Both the position numbers and the translations under genes were made by a program. 16,881 nt of DNA from assembly GCA_016873575.1 (NCBI GenBank), contig VGWY01000029.1, positions 1 through 16,881 on the forward strand, in the 5' to 3' direction. This document shows, one piece after another, positions 1-7,086 of the stretch; the first letter of the stretch is position 1; the number at the start of each line of letters is the position of its first letter. Source of the DNA: Nitrospira sp. (lineage in GTDB: Bacteria > Nitrospirota > Thermodesulfovibrionia > Thermodesulfovibrionales > SM23-35). A model generated the notes under the pieces. The model ran no database searches and was not told where the DNA came from. It was given only the letters and a program-made list of their open reading frames with translations.

Positions 1-75
1 AAAGGAGGTGATGCATTTCTACAGGATAATGGACATCTTCTCAGGATGAGTTCTATAATTTAACACAGAAAAAAG

Positions 76-119
76 GTGGGGAATAAACCTGAAACTGTGT
101 GGGGAATAAAATTGAAACT
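76..119 (+). repeat. imperfect tandem duplication at the start of the DUF6932-like gene
   Basis: Two 21-bp copies, at 76-96 and 99-119, differ at two positions and are offset by 23 nt. Both begin GTGGGGAATAAA and end TGAAACT. The period is not a multiple of three, so the copies are read in different frames. A duplication here would shift any reading frame entering from upstream. Confidence 0.75.
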
Positions 120-408
120 CGAGAGATTTGGGATAGAATTGATTATCGATGGCAGCTATGTCACAAAAAAAGACAATCCTGGAGATATAGACTTGATTTT
201 AGTATTAGCAGAGGACTTTGATTATTCCTCTGGAATCAAGCCCTTTGAATATAATCTGACTTCTAATAAAGCACTAAAACGCATATATGGCTTTGATGTG
301 TTTACAGAGAAAAAAGGAACTGATCGTTATAATCGTCGCATAGAATTTTTTCAGAAAGTAAGAGAGAATCCTGATATTAATAAAGGCTTACTCAGGATAA
401 AGTTATGA
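76..408 (+). CDS. DUF6932-like nucleotidyltransferase-fold protein, probably N-terminally shortened
   Basis: The 110-residue product has a nucleotidyltransferase signature: Gly26-Ser27, then Asp37-x-Asp39 (in GSYVT...PGDIDL) and a later Asp74 in YGFDVF. This resembles the minimal nucleotidyltransferase/DUF6932 group, whose members are often partners in two-gene modules. From memory, family members carry about 40-50 more N-terminal residues, so this copy looks 5'-shortened. The upstream codons in the same frame end in a stop at 61-63. The GTG at 76 is the longest start; GTG 97 and TTG 112 are also possible. The start lies in an imperfect 23-nt-period tandem duplication (76-119), which could have altered the original 5' end. 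The stop overlaps the next gene's ATG (ATGA at 405-408), so the two are probably translationally coupled. Substrate and activity cannot be read from the sequence. Confidence 0.6.
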   Translation: MGNKPETVWGIKLKLERFGIELIIDGSYVTKKDNPGDIDLILVLAEDFDYSSGIKPFEYNLTSNKALKRIYGFDVFTEKKGTDRYNRRIEFFQKVRENPDINKGLLRIKL

Positions 409-1388
409 TTATAGATGACAAACAATTAAAACAAACCCGAGAACAGTTGGCTCAGCTTGAAGAAGATTTAATATCTCTCCAAAGGGAAGTCTATCCTATT
501 AATCCTGACCGCTTCCATCTAATGGCAGAGGCATATATAGACCACATAATGGAATTGAGGAAACAAATAGATGAGTATGTTGGGATTAAAATATACCAAG
601 ATAAACTTGGGGGAGTATGGTTACGTCTTACAGGACCATCTATTCAATTGGGAACTGCGTCTGCATCCATACTTGCAAATACAATTGAAAATTTTCGTAA
701 AAGCATACGATCTATTGCTGCAATACTCAAAGGCGAAGTTCCTTATCGCAAGGGTGGCGTAAGTAAAGAAGTTGAGAAGTCATGTGACTTAGTAATTATT
801 GGTTTAATGCCAGGTAGTATGCGTGTGGGATTGGGCTTACCACCGGAACGTCAACCGGACTTATTTACTAAAGAGGAAGATCCTGCTATAAGAGCAATAA
901 ATACTTTTATGGAGGTTGCTTTTTGGGTCTCGGCACTTGAAGTTTCTCCAGAGCTGCCTTCTTCGATAGCTAATTTGCCATCTAAAGACTATGTCCTAAG
1001 ACAAGTCATGAATATAGCACCCTCTAAAAAACTCCCTATTGATACTATTGAATTCTCGGGCACTCTGGTGCATCTACCCAAATTACCCATACTTACTAAA
1101 GAATCCCGCTCACGATTACATGATGTTATTGCAAAAGAAAAGGGTGCTGAATACATGGAGGCAATTGGAACAATCAGAGAAATTGATCTCGATTACTTAA
1201 AATTTTATTTGCGGGAACGCCCCCAAAATGAACCACAACTTCATTGTGAGGTAAATGAAGAAATGATCGATGATGCGAAAGCTGCTTTAGGCGAAAGAGT
1301 AAAAGTAGACGGCAGTGCGAAACGTGATGTCTCCGGAAGGATAACATTATTAAAAGTAAAGACTTTAGAAATATTAACAGAGGACTGA
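405..1388 (+). CDS. uncharacterised partner protein of the DUF6932-like gene
   Basis: This 327-residue protein is not a family I can name. Residues 1-60 are highly charged and predicted helical (QTREQLAQLEEDL, then ELRKQIDEYVG), like a coiled-coil or DNA-binding-like lead module seen in other small accessory proteins. A central part (about 72-155) has a patterned glycine- and basic-rich stretch (LTGPSIQLG, then FRKSIRSIAAIL and GLMPGSMRVGLGLPPE). The remainder is alpha/beta-like with no catalytic motif I recognise, and there is no signal peptide or membrane segment. It starts at the ATG inside the stop of the preceding gene (4-nt overlap), which is strong evidence of a two-gene operon. The pairing recalls nucleotidyltransferase-type toxin-antitoxin or defence modules, but that role is inference from context and gene pairing only. 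Confidence 0.7.
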   Translation: MIIDDKQLKQTREQLAQLEEDLISLQREVYPINPDRFHLMAEAYIDHIMELRKQIDEYVGIKIYQDKLGGVWLRLTGPSIQLGTASASILANTIENFRKSIRSIAAILKGEVPYRKGGVSKEVEKSCDLVIIGLMPGSMRVGLGLPPERQPDLFTKEEDPAIRAINTFMEVAFWVSALEVSPELPSSIANLPSKDYVLRQVMNIAPSKKLPIDTIEFSGTLVHLPKLPILTKESRSRLHDVIAKEKGAEYMEAIGTIREIDLDYLKFYLRERPQNEPQLHCEVNEEMIDDAKAALGERVKVDGSAKRDVSGRITLLKVKTLEILTED

Positions 1389-1498
1389 TCATTTTCAATA
1401 AATTCACAAGGAGAAATCAGGCGAGGGGGGATTAAATCTCTGGCGATCTCGAATGAAGACAGCAGGAGATTTGTCCTAATTGCTCTTCAGAGATCACT

Positions 1499-1747
1499 GT
1501 GCGCAAAGGTATCCAGGATTTTCATTTTCAAGACATTAGACATACCTTTGCAAGTCATCTGGTAATGGCAGGTGTTGACATAACAACGGTATCAAGGCTG
1601 TTAGGACATAAGAGCTTGACCATGACTCTAAGATACTCACACCTTGCACCATCTCACATGGTTAAGGCGGTAGATATTCTTGATAATGTGCTAAATGAAA
1701 AAACCATTAGCACAATTAGCACAAAATTAGCACAATTTGGGATATAA
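1499..1747 (+). pseudogene. C-terminal remnant of a phage-type tyrosine integrase
   Basis: Only the catalytic C-terminus survives, about 82 residues against 350-400 for an intact integrase. Recognisable elements are QDIRHTFASH (catalytic Arg14), LLGHKSL (His37) and TLRYSHL (nucleophile Tyr46), in family order and spacing. The position usually occupied by His in the H-x-x-R box is Gln here (QDIR). The frame stays open upstream only to a stop at 1454-1456, and the codons between are not recognisable integrase. The upstream catalytic Arg and the arm- and core-binding domains are therefore missing. It points at the 3' end of the tRNA-Val 60 bp downstream and ends just before a terminator hairpin. 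This is what a decayed tRNA-targeted island integrase would look like. It is unlikely to be active. Confidence 0.85.
1706..1735 (+). repeat. three copies of ATTAGCACAA in the integrase tail
   Basis: ATTAGCACAA occurs at 1706-1715, 1715-1724 and 1726-1735. An inverted GTGCTAA lies at 1688-1694. The repeats are inside the last codons of the integrase remnant and within about 120 bp of the tRNA 3' end. Their position would suit arm-type integrase binding sites, though low-complexity drift is an alternative. Confidence 0.5.
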
Positions 1748-1765
1748 GCTGAATGGGAGATCGGG

Positions 1766-1795
1766 GTAAGTTAGAAGGTAACTTACTGTTTTTAT
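1766..1795 (+). terminator. rho-independent terminator after the integrase remnant
   Basis: An 8-bp perfect stem GTAAGTTA/TAACTTAC (1766-1773 and 1779-1786) with a GAAGG loop is followed by TGTTTTTATT. The T-run is on the plus strand only, so the hairpin terminates transcription arriving from the island side before the opposing tRNA gene. Confidence 0.7.
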
Positions 1796-1807
1796 TGGGA
1801 ATTTATA

Positions 1808-1882
1808 TGGTAGGCGCGAAGGGGATTGAACCCTTGGCCTCTTCCGCGTCAAGGAAGCGCTCTCCCACTGAGCTACGCGCCT
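1808..1882 (-). tRNA. tRNA-Val (GAC anticodon)
   Basis: The reverse strand folds as a complete cloverleaf. The acceptor stem is AGGCGCG/CGCGCCT, the D-arm GCTC/GAGC, and the anticodon stem CTTCC/GGAAG with loop TTGACGC (anticodon GAC at 1848-1850, valine). The T-arm is AAGGG-TTCAATC-CCCTT, the discriminator is A, and CCA is encoded (1808-1810). The 3' end faces the integrase remnant. tRNA 3' ends are common attachment sites for integrative elements, so the left border of the island is probably embedded in this gene. Confidence 0.95.
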
Positions 1883-1894
1883 AAAGATAATAAT

Positions 1895-1923
1895 AAATTA
1901 AACATAATGGAGAAACTTGTCAA
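1895..1923 (-). promoter_or_regulatory. sigma-70-type promoter of the tRNA-Val gene
   Basis: On the minus strand a consensus -35 TTGACA (1918-1923) is separated by 17 nt from TAATTT (1895-1900). It lies 12 nt before the mature tRNA 5' end, the usual position for a tRNA promoter, in the 65-bp gap after ccsA. Confidence 0.55.
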
Positions 1924-1947
1924 GGCAAGGAAATGCAGCCCTGGTCT

Positions 1948-3060
1948 CTATCTAAGTTCTCCATATGAATGAAGTCCTGAGAGCAACAAGTTTACACCGA
2001 GATAAGTAAACATCACAGCGGCAAAGCCAACTACAGCTACAATTGCTGCCTTTTTCCCTCTCCATCCTCGTATCATTCGACTGTGTAGATAAAAGGCATA
2101 GACAAACCACGTTATTAATGACCATGTCTCTTTCGGATCCCAGCTCCAGTATGTCCCCCACGCCTGATTAGCCCAGATAGCTCCAAATATGAGTCCTCCC
2201 AGGGTAAAGATAGGAAATCCGATTGCAATACTCTTGTAGGTGATTTCATCAAGGGTTTCTGCAGAGATATTGAATTTCTCAATAACTGTTTTCATGAGAG
2301 AACCATATCTCCAGATAATAAAGATGATAACAATCATTGATACCCAGCTCAGTATCCTGACTGCGGCTGATGGATTGATGAGAGATCCCTTGAACATATA
2401 GCTTTTTATAAATGCTTCAGGCTTAACGATCACCTTAAAGGCAAGGAAATCTATCCCCATAAATATCATGAAGGTTATAAAGATGCCAAGTGTAACTGTC
2501 CAGAATAGATACGATGCCTCCCTTCTTTCCTCGGTCTTAACGATAAGGTACATCAGTCCGGTACTGAAAGAAAGGGAAAATGCGGCATATGCGATAAAGC
2601 TCATCATCACATGTACAAGGAGCCAATTGCTCTGCAGGGCAGGCATAAGTGGCTCTATCTCCTTTGTTATGCCTGACAGGTTTATAAATGCCAGGACAAC
2701 GCCTGCGACAGGGGTTACAAAGGCACCGAATGAACGATTCTTATACTTAAATTCTATGATCAGATACCCTAATATGAGACACCAGACAAAAAATATTAAT
2801 GACTCGTAGAGATTTTTTAATGGAGCACTCCGTATAACCGATATTATGAAGGTGCTTTCAGGTGTGAAGGCTATCCATTGTGCATATGTTTCACTCCATC
2901 TCATAAGAATAGCTGCTGTTTGAGCAACAAATCCCACTATCGTGACTGTTGTCGCTGCTATTCCAATCATGGGTTTCCTGAATGCGAGATAGGTAATATA
3001 AATGATCATAGCCAGGATATATGTTATGGTTGATATGCCGAATAATGATGAACTGTCCAT
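1948..3060 (-). CDS. ccsA: cytochrome c biogenesis protein CcsA/ResC (System II haem handling, named CcsB in some schemes)
   Basis: This 370-residue polytopic membrane protein works with ResB to bring haem across the inner membrane and attach it to CXXCH motifs of apocytochromes c. The diagnostic tryptophan-rich WWD segment is at residues 301-313 (WGTYWSWDPKETW). Likely haem-ligand histidines flank it: His150 (NWLLVHV), His326 (YLHSRM) and His364 (GLHSYG). Several hydrophobic segments fit the family's roughly eight helices. Its ATG follows directly on the resB stop (TAGATG), and its ribosome binding site, AGGAGG, lies inside the resB end, so the pair is translationally coupled. Length and motifs indicate an intact gene. 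Confidence 0.95.
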   Translation of the reverse strand: MDSSSLFGISTITYILAMIIYITYLAFRKPMIGIAATTVTIVGFVAQTAAILMRWSETYAQWIAFTPESTFIISVIRSAPLKNLYESLIFFVWCLILGYLIIEFKYKNRSFGAFVTPVAGVVLAFINLSGITKEIEPLMPALQSNWLLVHVMMSFIAYAAFSLSFSTGLMYLIVKTEERREASYLFWTVTLGIFITFMIFMGIDFLAFKVIVKPEAFIKSYMFKGSLINPSAAVRILSWVSMIVIIFIIWRYGSLMKTVIEKFNISAETLDEITYKSIAIGFPIFTLGGLIFGAIWANQAWGTYWSWDPKETWSLITWFVYAFYLHSRMIRGWRGKKAAIVAVVGFAAVMFTYLGVNLLLSGLHSYGELR

Positions 3061-4626
3061 CTATCTTCCTCCTTCTTGTCTTTTCTTGAGAAGGGAAATC
3101 ATCGTGTCTATTTTCCTCTCGAACCCGCTTCTGTTTTTATTCGTCATTGCCCCTACCATTATGTTCGTATTGTTTTTGTCTTGAACAATCCTGACCCATA
3201 ATTTTCTGTGGCTCATAAAGAATGCTGTATAGAGTCCTATGGATATCGCAATACACCCAAAATATACAATCCACACACCAGGGTCTTTTCTTACCTGAAG
3301 GCCGGTGTATTGTGTACCCCATAAATCTATGAATTCCACAATATGTCCTTCAGGAAGTTTCCACGTTGTTTGGTATCTCTTGAGTATCCAGCCAGAATAT
3401 TTTTCTTTGCCATCCTCTTTGAAGTCTATCAAGACAGCAGGGTTATTCATCATCTCTGCATAGGTGAAGGGCCTGCCTTGACGGTCAAATGAGAGGGCAG
3501 GGCTGAAGTCTATTATCGTCCCTGCTATTCTTGTCCCCGGAATGGTAAAGGTATCATTGAGATGTAATTGTTTTGTTTCTGATATCCCGCTCTGTGGGGT
3601 TATCCGCAGAACGAATATACCCTGAGCATTCGGCACCATACCATAACTTGATTGATAGAAGGTTATGCCTTTATAGGTAAGAGGATTATTCACCTCAATA
3701 GTTTTCTTTATGACTTCTCTTCCATTATCTATCACTGTCAGCCAGCTTTTGAAATCCTTTGGCATATCAGACCCTTCATAAAAGTCCACATTAAAATCGT
3801 TACACCTTATGCTGAAACTGAGCGGCTGTATGCCGTATCTATGCATCTTTGCCTGCAGTGAACTTTCGTCTACGCCCAGTTGCTGAGATACATTTGATAT
3901 GTTTCCTGACGATGCATCGAGGGCATTCAGTATCCTTTCCTTCTCAAGTTCTTCCATATTGGTTAAATGGCCTGTATTCAAGAGGACAATCGAAGCACTG
4001 CTGCCTTCAGGGATTGGGAGGAATCCCTTGAACCCGAAAAAGATGCCTATGAGCGCACCAATCAAGATAAGGAGAATACTCAGATGGGTAATATAGACTC
4101 CAAACCTGCTGAATCTTCCTTTCTGTGCAAAGAACTGATAACCCTTATCTTCTTTGAATTCAGCAACGTGAAATCCGATCTTTTTTATAGCACTGGTGAC
4201 CATGATTTTTACCTCGTCAGGCTTCCCTTTTACAATTAGTTCTTTTTTGATGGGAGACCTCCCGAGGTGTTCTTCTGTCAGTGGCTGTATTGGCTCCCTG
4301 ATTATCTTCCAGATCCTCGGTAGCCTGTCGACTGAGCAGATAACAATATTTATAGAAAAGAGAAACAATAAGGTTACAAACCACCATGAATGGTACATAT
4401 CCATAAATCCGAGTTTCTCAAATATATCGTAGAGGGTTGGGGCAAGTGTATCGCCAAAGAGCCGGGTTAATACATTGATGTTCCTGGAACGCTCCGCTCC
4501 TTGTTCTAAAATAGTACCGACAATAGATGTAAGGGATATTATTGAAAAGATAATAATTGCAAATTTTACTGAGGCTAATAATTCCCAGATTTTCTCTACA
4601 ATACCCTTATTTTTTCCTTCTGTCAA
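3061..4626 (-). CDS. resB: cytochrome c biogenesis protein ResB (Ccs1)
   Basis: This 521-residue System II partner of CcsA has three N-terminal membrane helices (about 20-40, 80-97, 175-197), a large periplasmic domain (about 198-449) and a final helix (450-470). Conserved histidines are visible in helix 3 (His181, YITHLSILL) and after the last helix (His473, SHRKLW). The periplasmic domain contains the usual FSIRCNDFNVDFY and KGITFYQSSYG motifs. Unusually, residues 224-266 read as a Fis-type helix-turn-helix (see the separate entry). The start is a TTG preceded by AGGAG, in a 108-bp gap after the GNAT gene, so resB-ccsA may have its own promoter, although I see no convincing one. The C-terminal tail after helix 4 is cytoplasmic and basic. 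Confidence 0.95.
   Translation of the reverse strand: MTEGKNKGIVEKIWELLASVKFAIIIFSIISLTSIVGTILEQGAERSRNINVLTRLFGDTLAPTLYDIFEKLGFMDMYHSWWFVTLLFLFSINIVICSVDRLPRIWKIIREPIQPLTEEHLGRSPIKKELIVKGKPDEVKIMVTSAIKKIGFHVAEFKEDKGYQFFAQKGRFSRFGVYITHLSILLILIGALIGIFFGFKGFLPIPEGSSASIVLLNTGHLTNMEELEKERILNALDASSGNISNVSQQLGVDESSLQAKMHRYGIQPLSFSIRCNDFNVDFYEGSDMPKDFKSWLTVIDNGREVIKKTIEVNNPLTYKGITFYQSSYGMVPNAQGIFVLRITPQSGISETKQLHLNDTFTIPGTRIAGTIIDFSPALSFDRQGRPFTYAEMMNNPAVLIDFKEDGKEKYSGWILKRYQTTWKLPEGHIVEFIDLWGTQYTGLQVRKDPGVWIVYFGCIAISIGLYTAFFMSHRKLWVRIVQDKNNTNIMVGAMTNKNRSGFERKIDTMISLLKKRQEGGR
3829..3957 (-). other. Fis-like helix-turn-helix segment inside ResB
   Basis: ResB residues 224-266 contain ILNALDASSGNIS, QQLGVDESSLQAK and the ending MHRYGI. 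The pattern of a GN(I/V)S turn, a (x)LG(I/V) turn and a final L-x-x-K-(L/M)-x-x-(Y/L)-G-I is that of the Fis/NtrC-type HTH_8 DNA-binding motif. It falls between helix 3 and the conserved periplasmic core, where other ResB proteins, as I recall them, have a shorter linker. Predicted topology puts it outside the cytoplasm, so DNA binding would be surprising. Confidence 0.55.
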
Positions 4627-4734
4627 TTTACAAACTCCTAAACAAATTCAATGTAAGGAATTCCTCCTAAAACATAGCGGAATGACAGTCTTGTCCCTGA
4701 TTTAACAAACAAGAATTTTACTATATCATATTTT

Positions 4735-5850
4735 TTACAACTTTTTCTCATAGATCCTGTATTTTTTATACAACCTCCCCCCGATCATCTTAACAATCCT
4801 CTGGACAGGGATGTTGTCTTCGAGTATCCATGAAAATTCCACACGCTTATATTTTCCTCTAATCACCCGATACCCTTCCCTGAGAAGGAGGGCGTCAACT
4901 CCTTTGTTCCTGTATTCTGCCTTGATACCAAAGAGAAGAAGTCTGAGGTCCTTTATCTTTTTTGAATAATACATTGCCTTAATGATAGTAATAGGATTGA
5001 TCTTACCCTTCATATGTTTCAAGACAAAATTAAAATCAGGTAACATTCCCATAAAACCGACAGGCTCACCATTCTTCTCTGCAATGAGTGTACACTCAGG
5101 AATCACTATTGTTTTTAACCTGTTCGCAATATAAGCAGTCTCCTCTTCTGAAAGGGGTATGAATCCCCAGTTGTTCGCCCAGGCGGAATTATAGACCTCC
5201 CTGAATATTATCATTTCACGGTTAAATTTTTTTTTGTTTATTGCCCGAACTGTAATTCCCCGTTTTTCTGCTATATCTACAACCCTGTGTATTTTTTCAG
5301 GGAGTTGTTCTGGTATGTCGTAAATGTATGCATAAAGGTCTCTTGCCTTTCTCATTCCAAATTTTTCCATGAAATTACTGTAGTATGAAGGATTGTACGG
5401 AGTCATCAATAACGGTGGTTCTGTGTAGCCATCTATGAGTAAGCCGCATTCCTCATTGGTTGAAAAATTCATTGGGCCACGCATTATTTCCATACCTTCT
5501 TTCCTGAGTATTTCTGAAACCGTATTGAGAAGGGATGATGCGATTGCAAAGTCGTTTACAGATTCAAAAAATCCGAAGAAACCAGCCTTTTCTTTATGAA
5601 ACTCATTATGTCTGTGGTTAATAATAGAAACTATCCTGCCACACGGTTTACCGTCCTTCTTCGCAAGGAAGTATCTTGCTTCTGCATGAAGAAAGAGAGG
5701 ATTCTTATCAGAGAATCGTTCTCGCATATCATGAATCAGTGGTGGAACGAATAAGGGGTCTTTTGAGTAGAGGGATAAGGGTAGTTTTATGAAATCATTA
5801 AGGTCTTTCTTAGACTGAACCTCAATGACTTCTATGCCTTCAGAGGTCAT
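4735..5850 (-). CDS. GNAT-superfamily acyltransferase, candidate bacterial ceramide synthase (bCerS)
   Basis: This 371-residue soluble protein resembles the large two-lobed GNAT-like proteins found in bacterial sphingolipid clusters. The N-terminal lobe contains YFLAKKDGKPCGRIVSIIN, a GNAT-like strand pair. A conserved signature RGPMNFSTNEECGLLIDGY lies at 124-142. The C-terminal lobe has IAEKNGEPVGFMGM (256-269) and a degenerate acyl-CoA loop, RNKGVDALLL (314-323). Bacterial ceramide synthase N-acylates 3-ketosphinganine and belongs to this superfamily. The assignment rests mainly on being 9 bp downstream of a serine palmitoyltransferase-like gene in the same operon as a CerR-like reductase. 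On sequence alone I would call it only an uncharacterised GNAT protein. Its start has good spacing from spt, and no terminator hairpin is visible after it. Confidence 0.65.
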   Translation of the reverse strand: MTSEGIEVIEVQSKKDLNDFIKLPLSLYSKDPLFVPPLIHDMRERFSDKNPLFLHAEARYFLAKKDGKPCGRIVSIINHRHNEFHKEKAGFFGFFESVNDFAIASSLLNTVSEILRKEGMEIMRGPMNFSTNEECGLLIDGYTEPPLLMTPYNPSYYSNFMEKFGMRKARDLYAYIYDIPEQLPEKIHRVVDIAEKRGITVRAINKKKFNREMIIFREVYNSAWANNWGFIPLSEEETAYIANRLKTIVIPECTLIAEKNGEPVGFMGMLPDFNFVLKHMKGKINPITIIKAMYYSKKIKDLRLLLFGIKAEYRNKGVDALLLREGYRVIRGKYKRVEFSWILEDNIPVQRIVKMIGGRLYKKYRIYEKKL

Positions 5851-5859
5851 TGGTGAGTT

Positions 5860-7086
5860 TTATATAATTCCTAATTTTTTGCCAACTTTCTCAAATACAT
5901 CCAATACAATATCCAGATGTCTATCGGTATGGGTTGCCATGTAGCTTGTCCTTATCATGGCCTTTCCTTCCGGGACTGCAGGGCTTACAGCAACATTTGC
6001 AAACACCCCTTCTTCCTGAAGCATCATTGCCATGGCAAACGCTGTCTCATTGTTACCAACGACTATGGGGATGATAGGTGTCTGGCTGTTTCCTGTTTCA
6101 AACCCGAGTTCTTTAAAACCATGTAACATCTTTTCAGTATTCTTCAACAGCTTTTCTCTCCTCCATGGCTCATTTTCTATGATATCAAGGGCAGCACTCA
6201 CAGAGGCAACAGAGGCAGGTGGCGGGCTTGCACTGAATATTAATGACCTTGCGAAGTGTTTTATGTAGTGGATCACATCTGCTGATCCTGCCACAAAACC
6301 TCCGATAGATGCGAGGGATTTACTATACGTGCCCATGATGATGTCAACCTCTTGCTCAAGTCCAAAGTGCTCTGCCGTGCCTCGACCTGTTTTACCAAGG
6401 ACACCTATCCCGTGGGCATCATCAACCATTAAACGTGCACCATATTTCTTTGTAAGGGTAACAGCTTCTGGCAGATGTACAATATCTCCCTCCATACTGA
6501 ATACGCCATCAACGACAACAAGCTTCCCTCTGCCTTCATTTTCCTTTAGGACACGCTCAAGTTCTGACATATCATTATGTCTGAACTTCTTTATTTCACC
6601 AAATGACAGTCTACACCCATCAATGATACTTGCATGATCCATCTTGTCAATGATGACAATGTCATCTTTCCCAACAAGTGCTGAAATTGTTCCCAGATTA
6701 ACCTGAAAGCCAGTTGAAAAGATAAGTGCAGCCTCTTTTCTGGCAAATCGTGCAAGTTTCTCTTCGAGTTGAACATGGAGGTCGAGGGTGCCATTCAGGA
6801 ATCTCGACCCTGCACAACCAGTTCCGTATTTCTTGATTGCCTCTATCGCAGCCTCTTTAACCTTTGGGTGGTTTGTAAGACCGAGGTAGTTATTCGAGCC
6901 TATCATGATCATTTTACGACCATTCATGATAACCTCAGGTTCCTGTGCACTTTCGATGACCCTGAAGTAAGGATACAACCCCTCGTTTATGAGCAATTTC
7001 GCTTTATCAAATCTGCAACACTTATCAAATAAATCTGTTGATTTTCCTACAGCCATCGGTGAATCCTGTACCAATCTGCTGTCCAT
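5860..7086 (-). CDS. spt: serine palmitoyltransferase-like PLP enzyme (alpha-oxoamine synthase family)
   Basis: It condenses an amino acid with an acyl-thioester, here probably L-serine with palmitoyl-CoA or acyl-ACP, giving 3-ketosphinganine as the first step of sphingolipid synthesis. PLP-binding residues are visible: His151 (DHASI, ring-stacking), Asp222 and His225 (VDDAHG), and Schiff-base Lys256 (GTYSKSLASIGG). It resembles Bacteroides SPT as I recall it in LNGTLDLHVQLEE, DGVFSMEGD, FSAS and near the end YMATHT, more closely than BioF or Kbl. The 408-residue ATG at 7086 has an AAGGAAGGA site and overlaps the upstream gene by 40 nt. Met11 (7056) has AGGA at 7 nt, a 10-nt overlap, and an N-terminus closer to family length. 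BioF and 2-amino-3-ketobutyrate ligase are the alternatives. Confidence 0.85.
   Translation of the reverse strand: MDSRLVQDSPMAVGKSTDLFDKCCRFDKAKLLINEGLYPYFRVIESAQEPEVIMNGRKMIMIGSNNYLGLTNHPKVKEAAIEAIKKYGTGCAGSRFLNGTLDLHVQLEEKLARFARKEAALIFSTGFQVNLGTISALVGKDDIVIIDKMDHASIIDGCRLSFGEIKKFRHNDMSELERVLKENEGRGKLVVVDGVFSMEGDIVHLPEAVTLTKKYGARLMVDDAHGIGVLGKTGRGTAEHFGLEQEVDIIMGTYSKSLASIGGFVAGSADVIHYIKHFARSLIFSASPPPASVASVSAALDIIENEPWRREKLLKNTEKMLHGFKELGFETGNSQTPIIPIVVGNNETAFAMAMMLQEEGVFANVAVSPAVPEGKAMIRTSYMATHTDRHLDIVLDVFEKVGKKLGII

Noticed and set aside
1688..1735. CRISPR-like direct repeats
   Set aside because: Repeats are 10 bp, overlapping or nearly touching, with no spacers.
4627..4734. Leader peptide or attenuator ahead of resB
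   Set aside because: A short TTG-started frame of seven codons exists after AGGAGG, but there is no alternative hairpin or biased codon content to support regulation.
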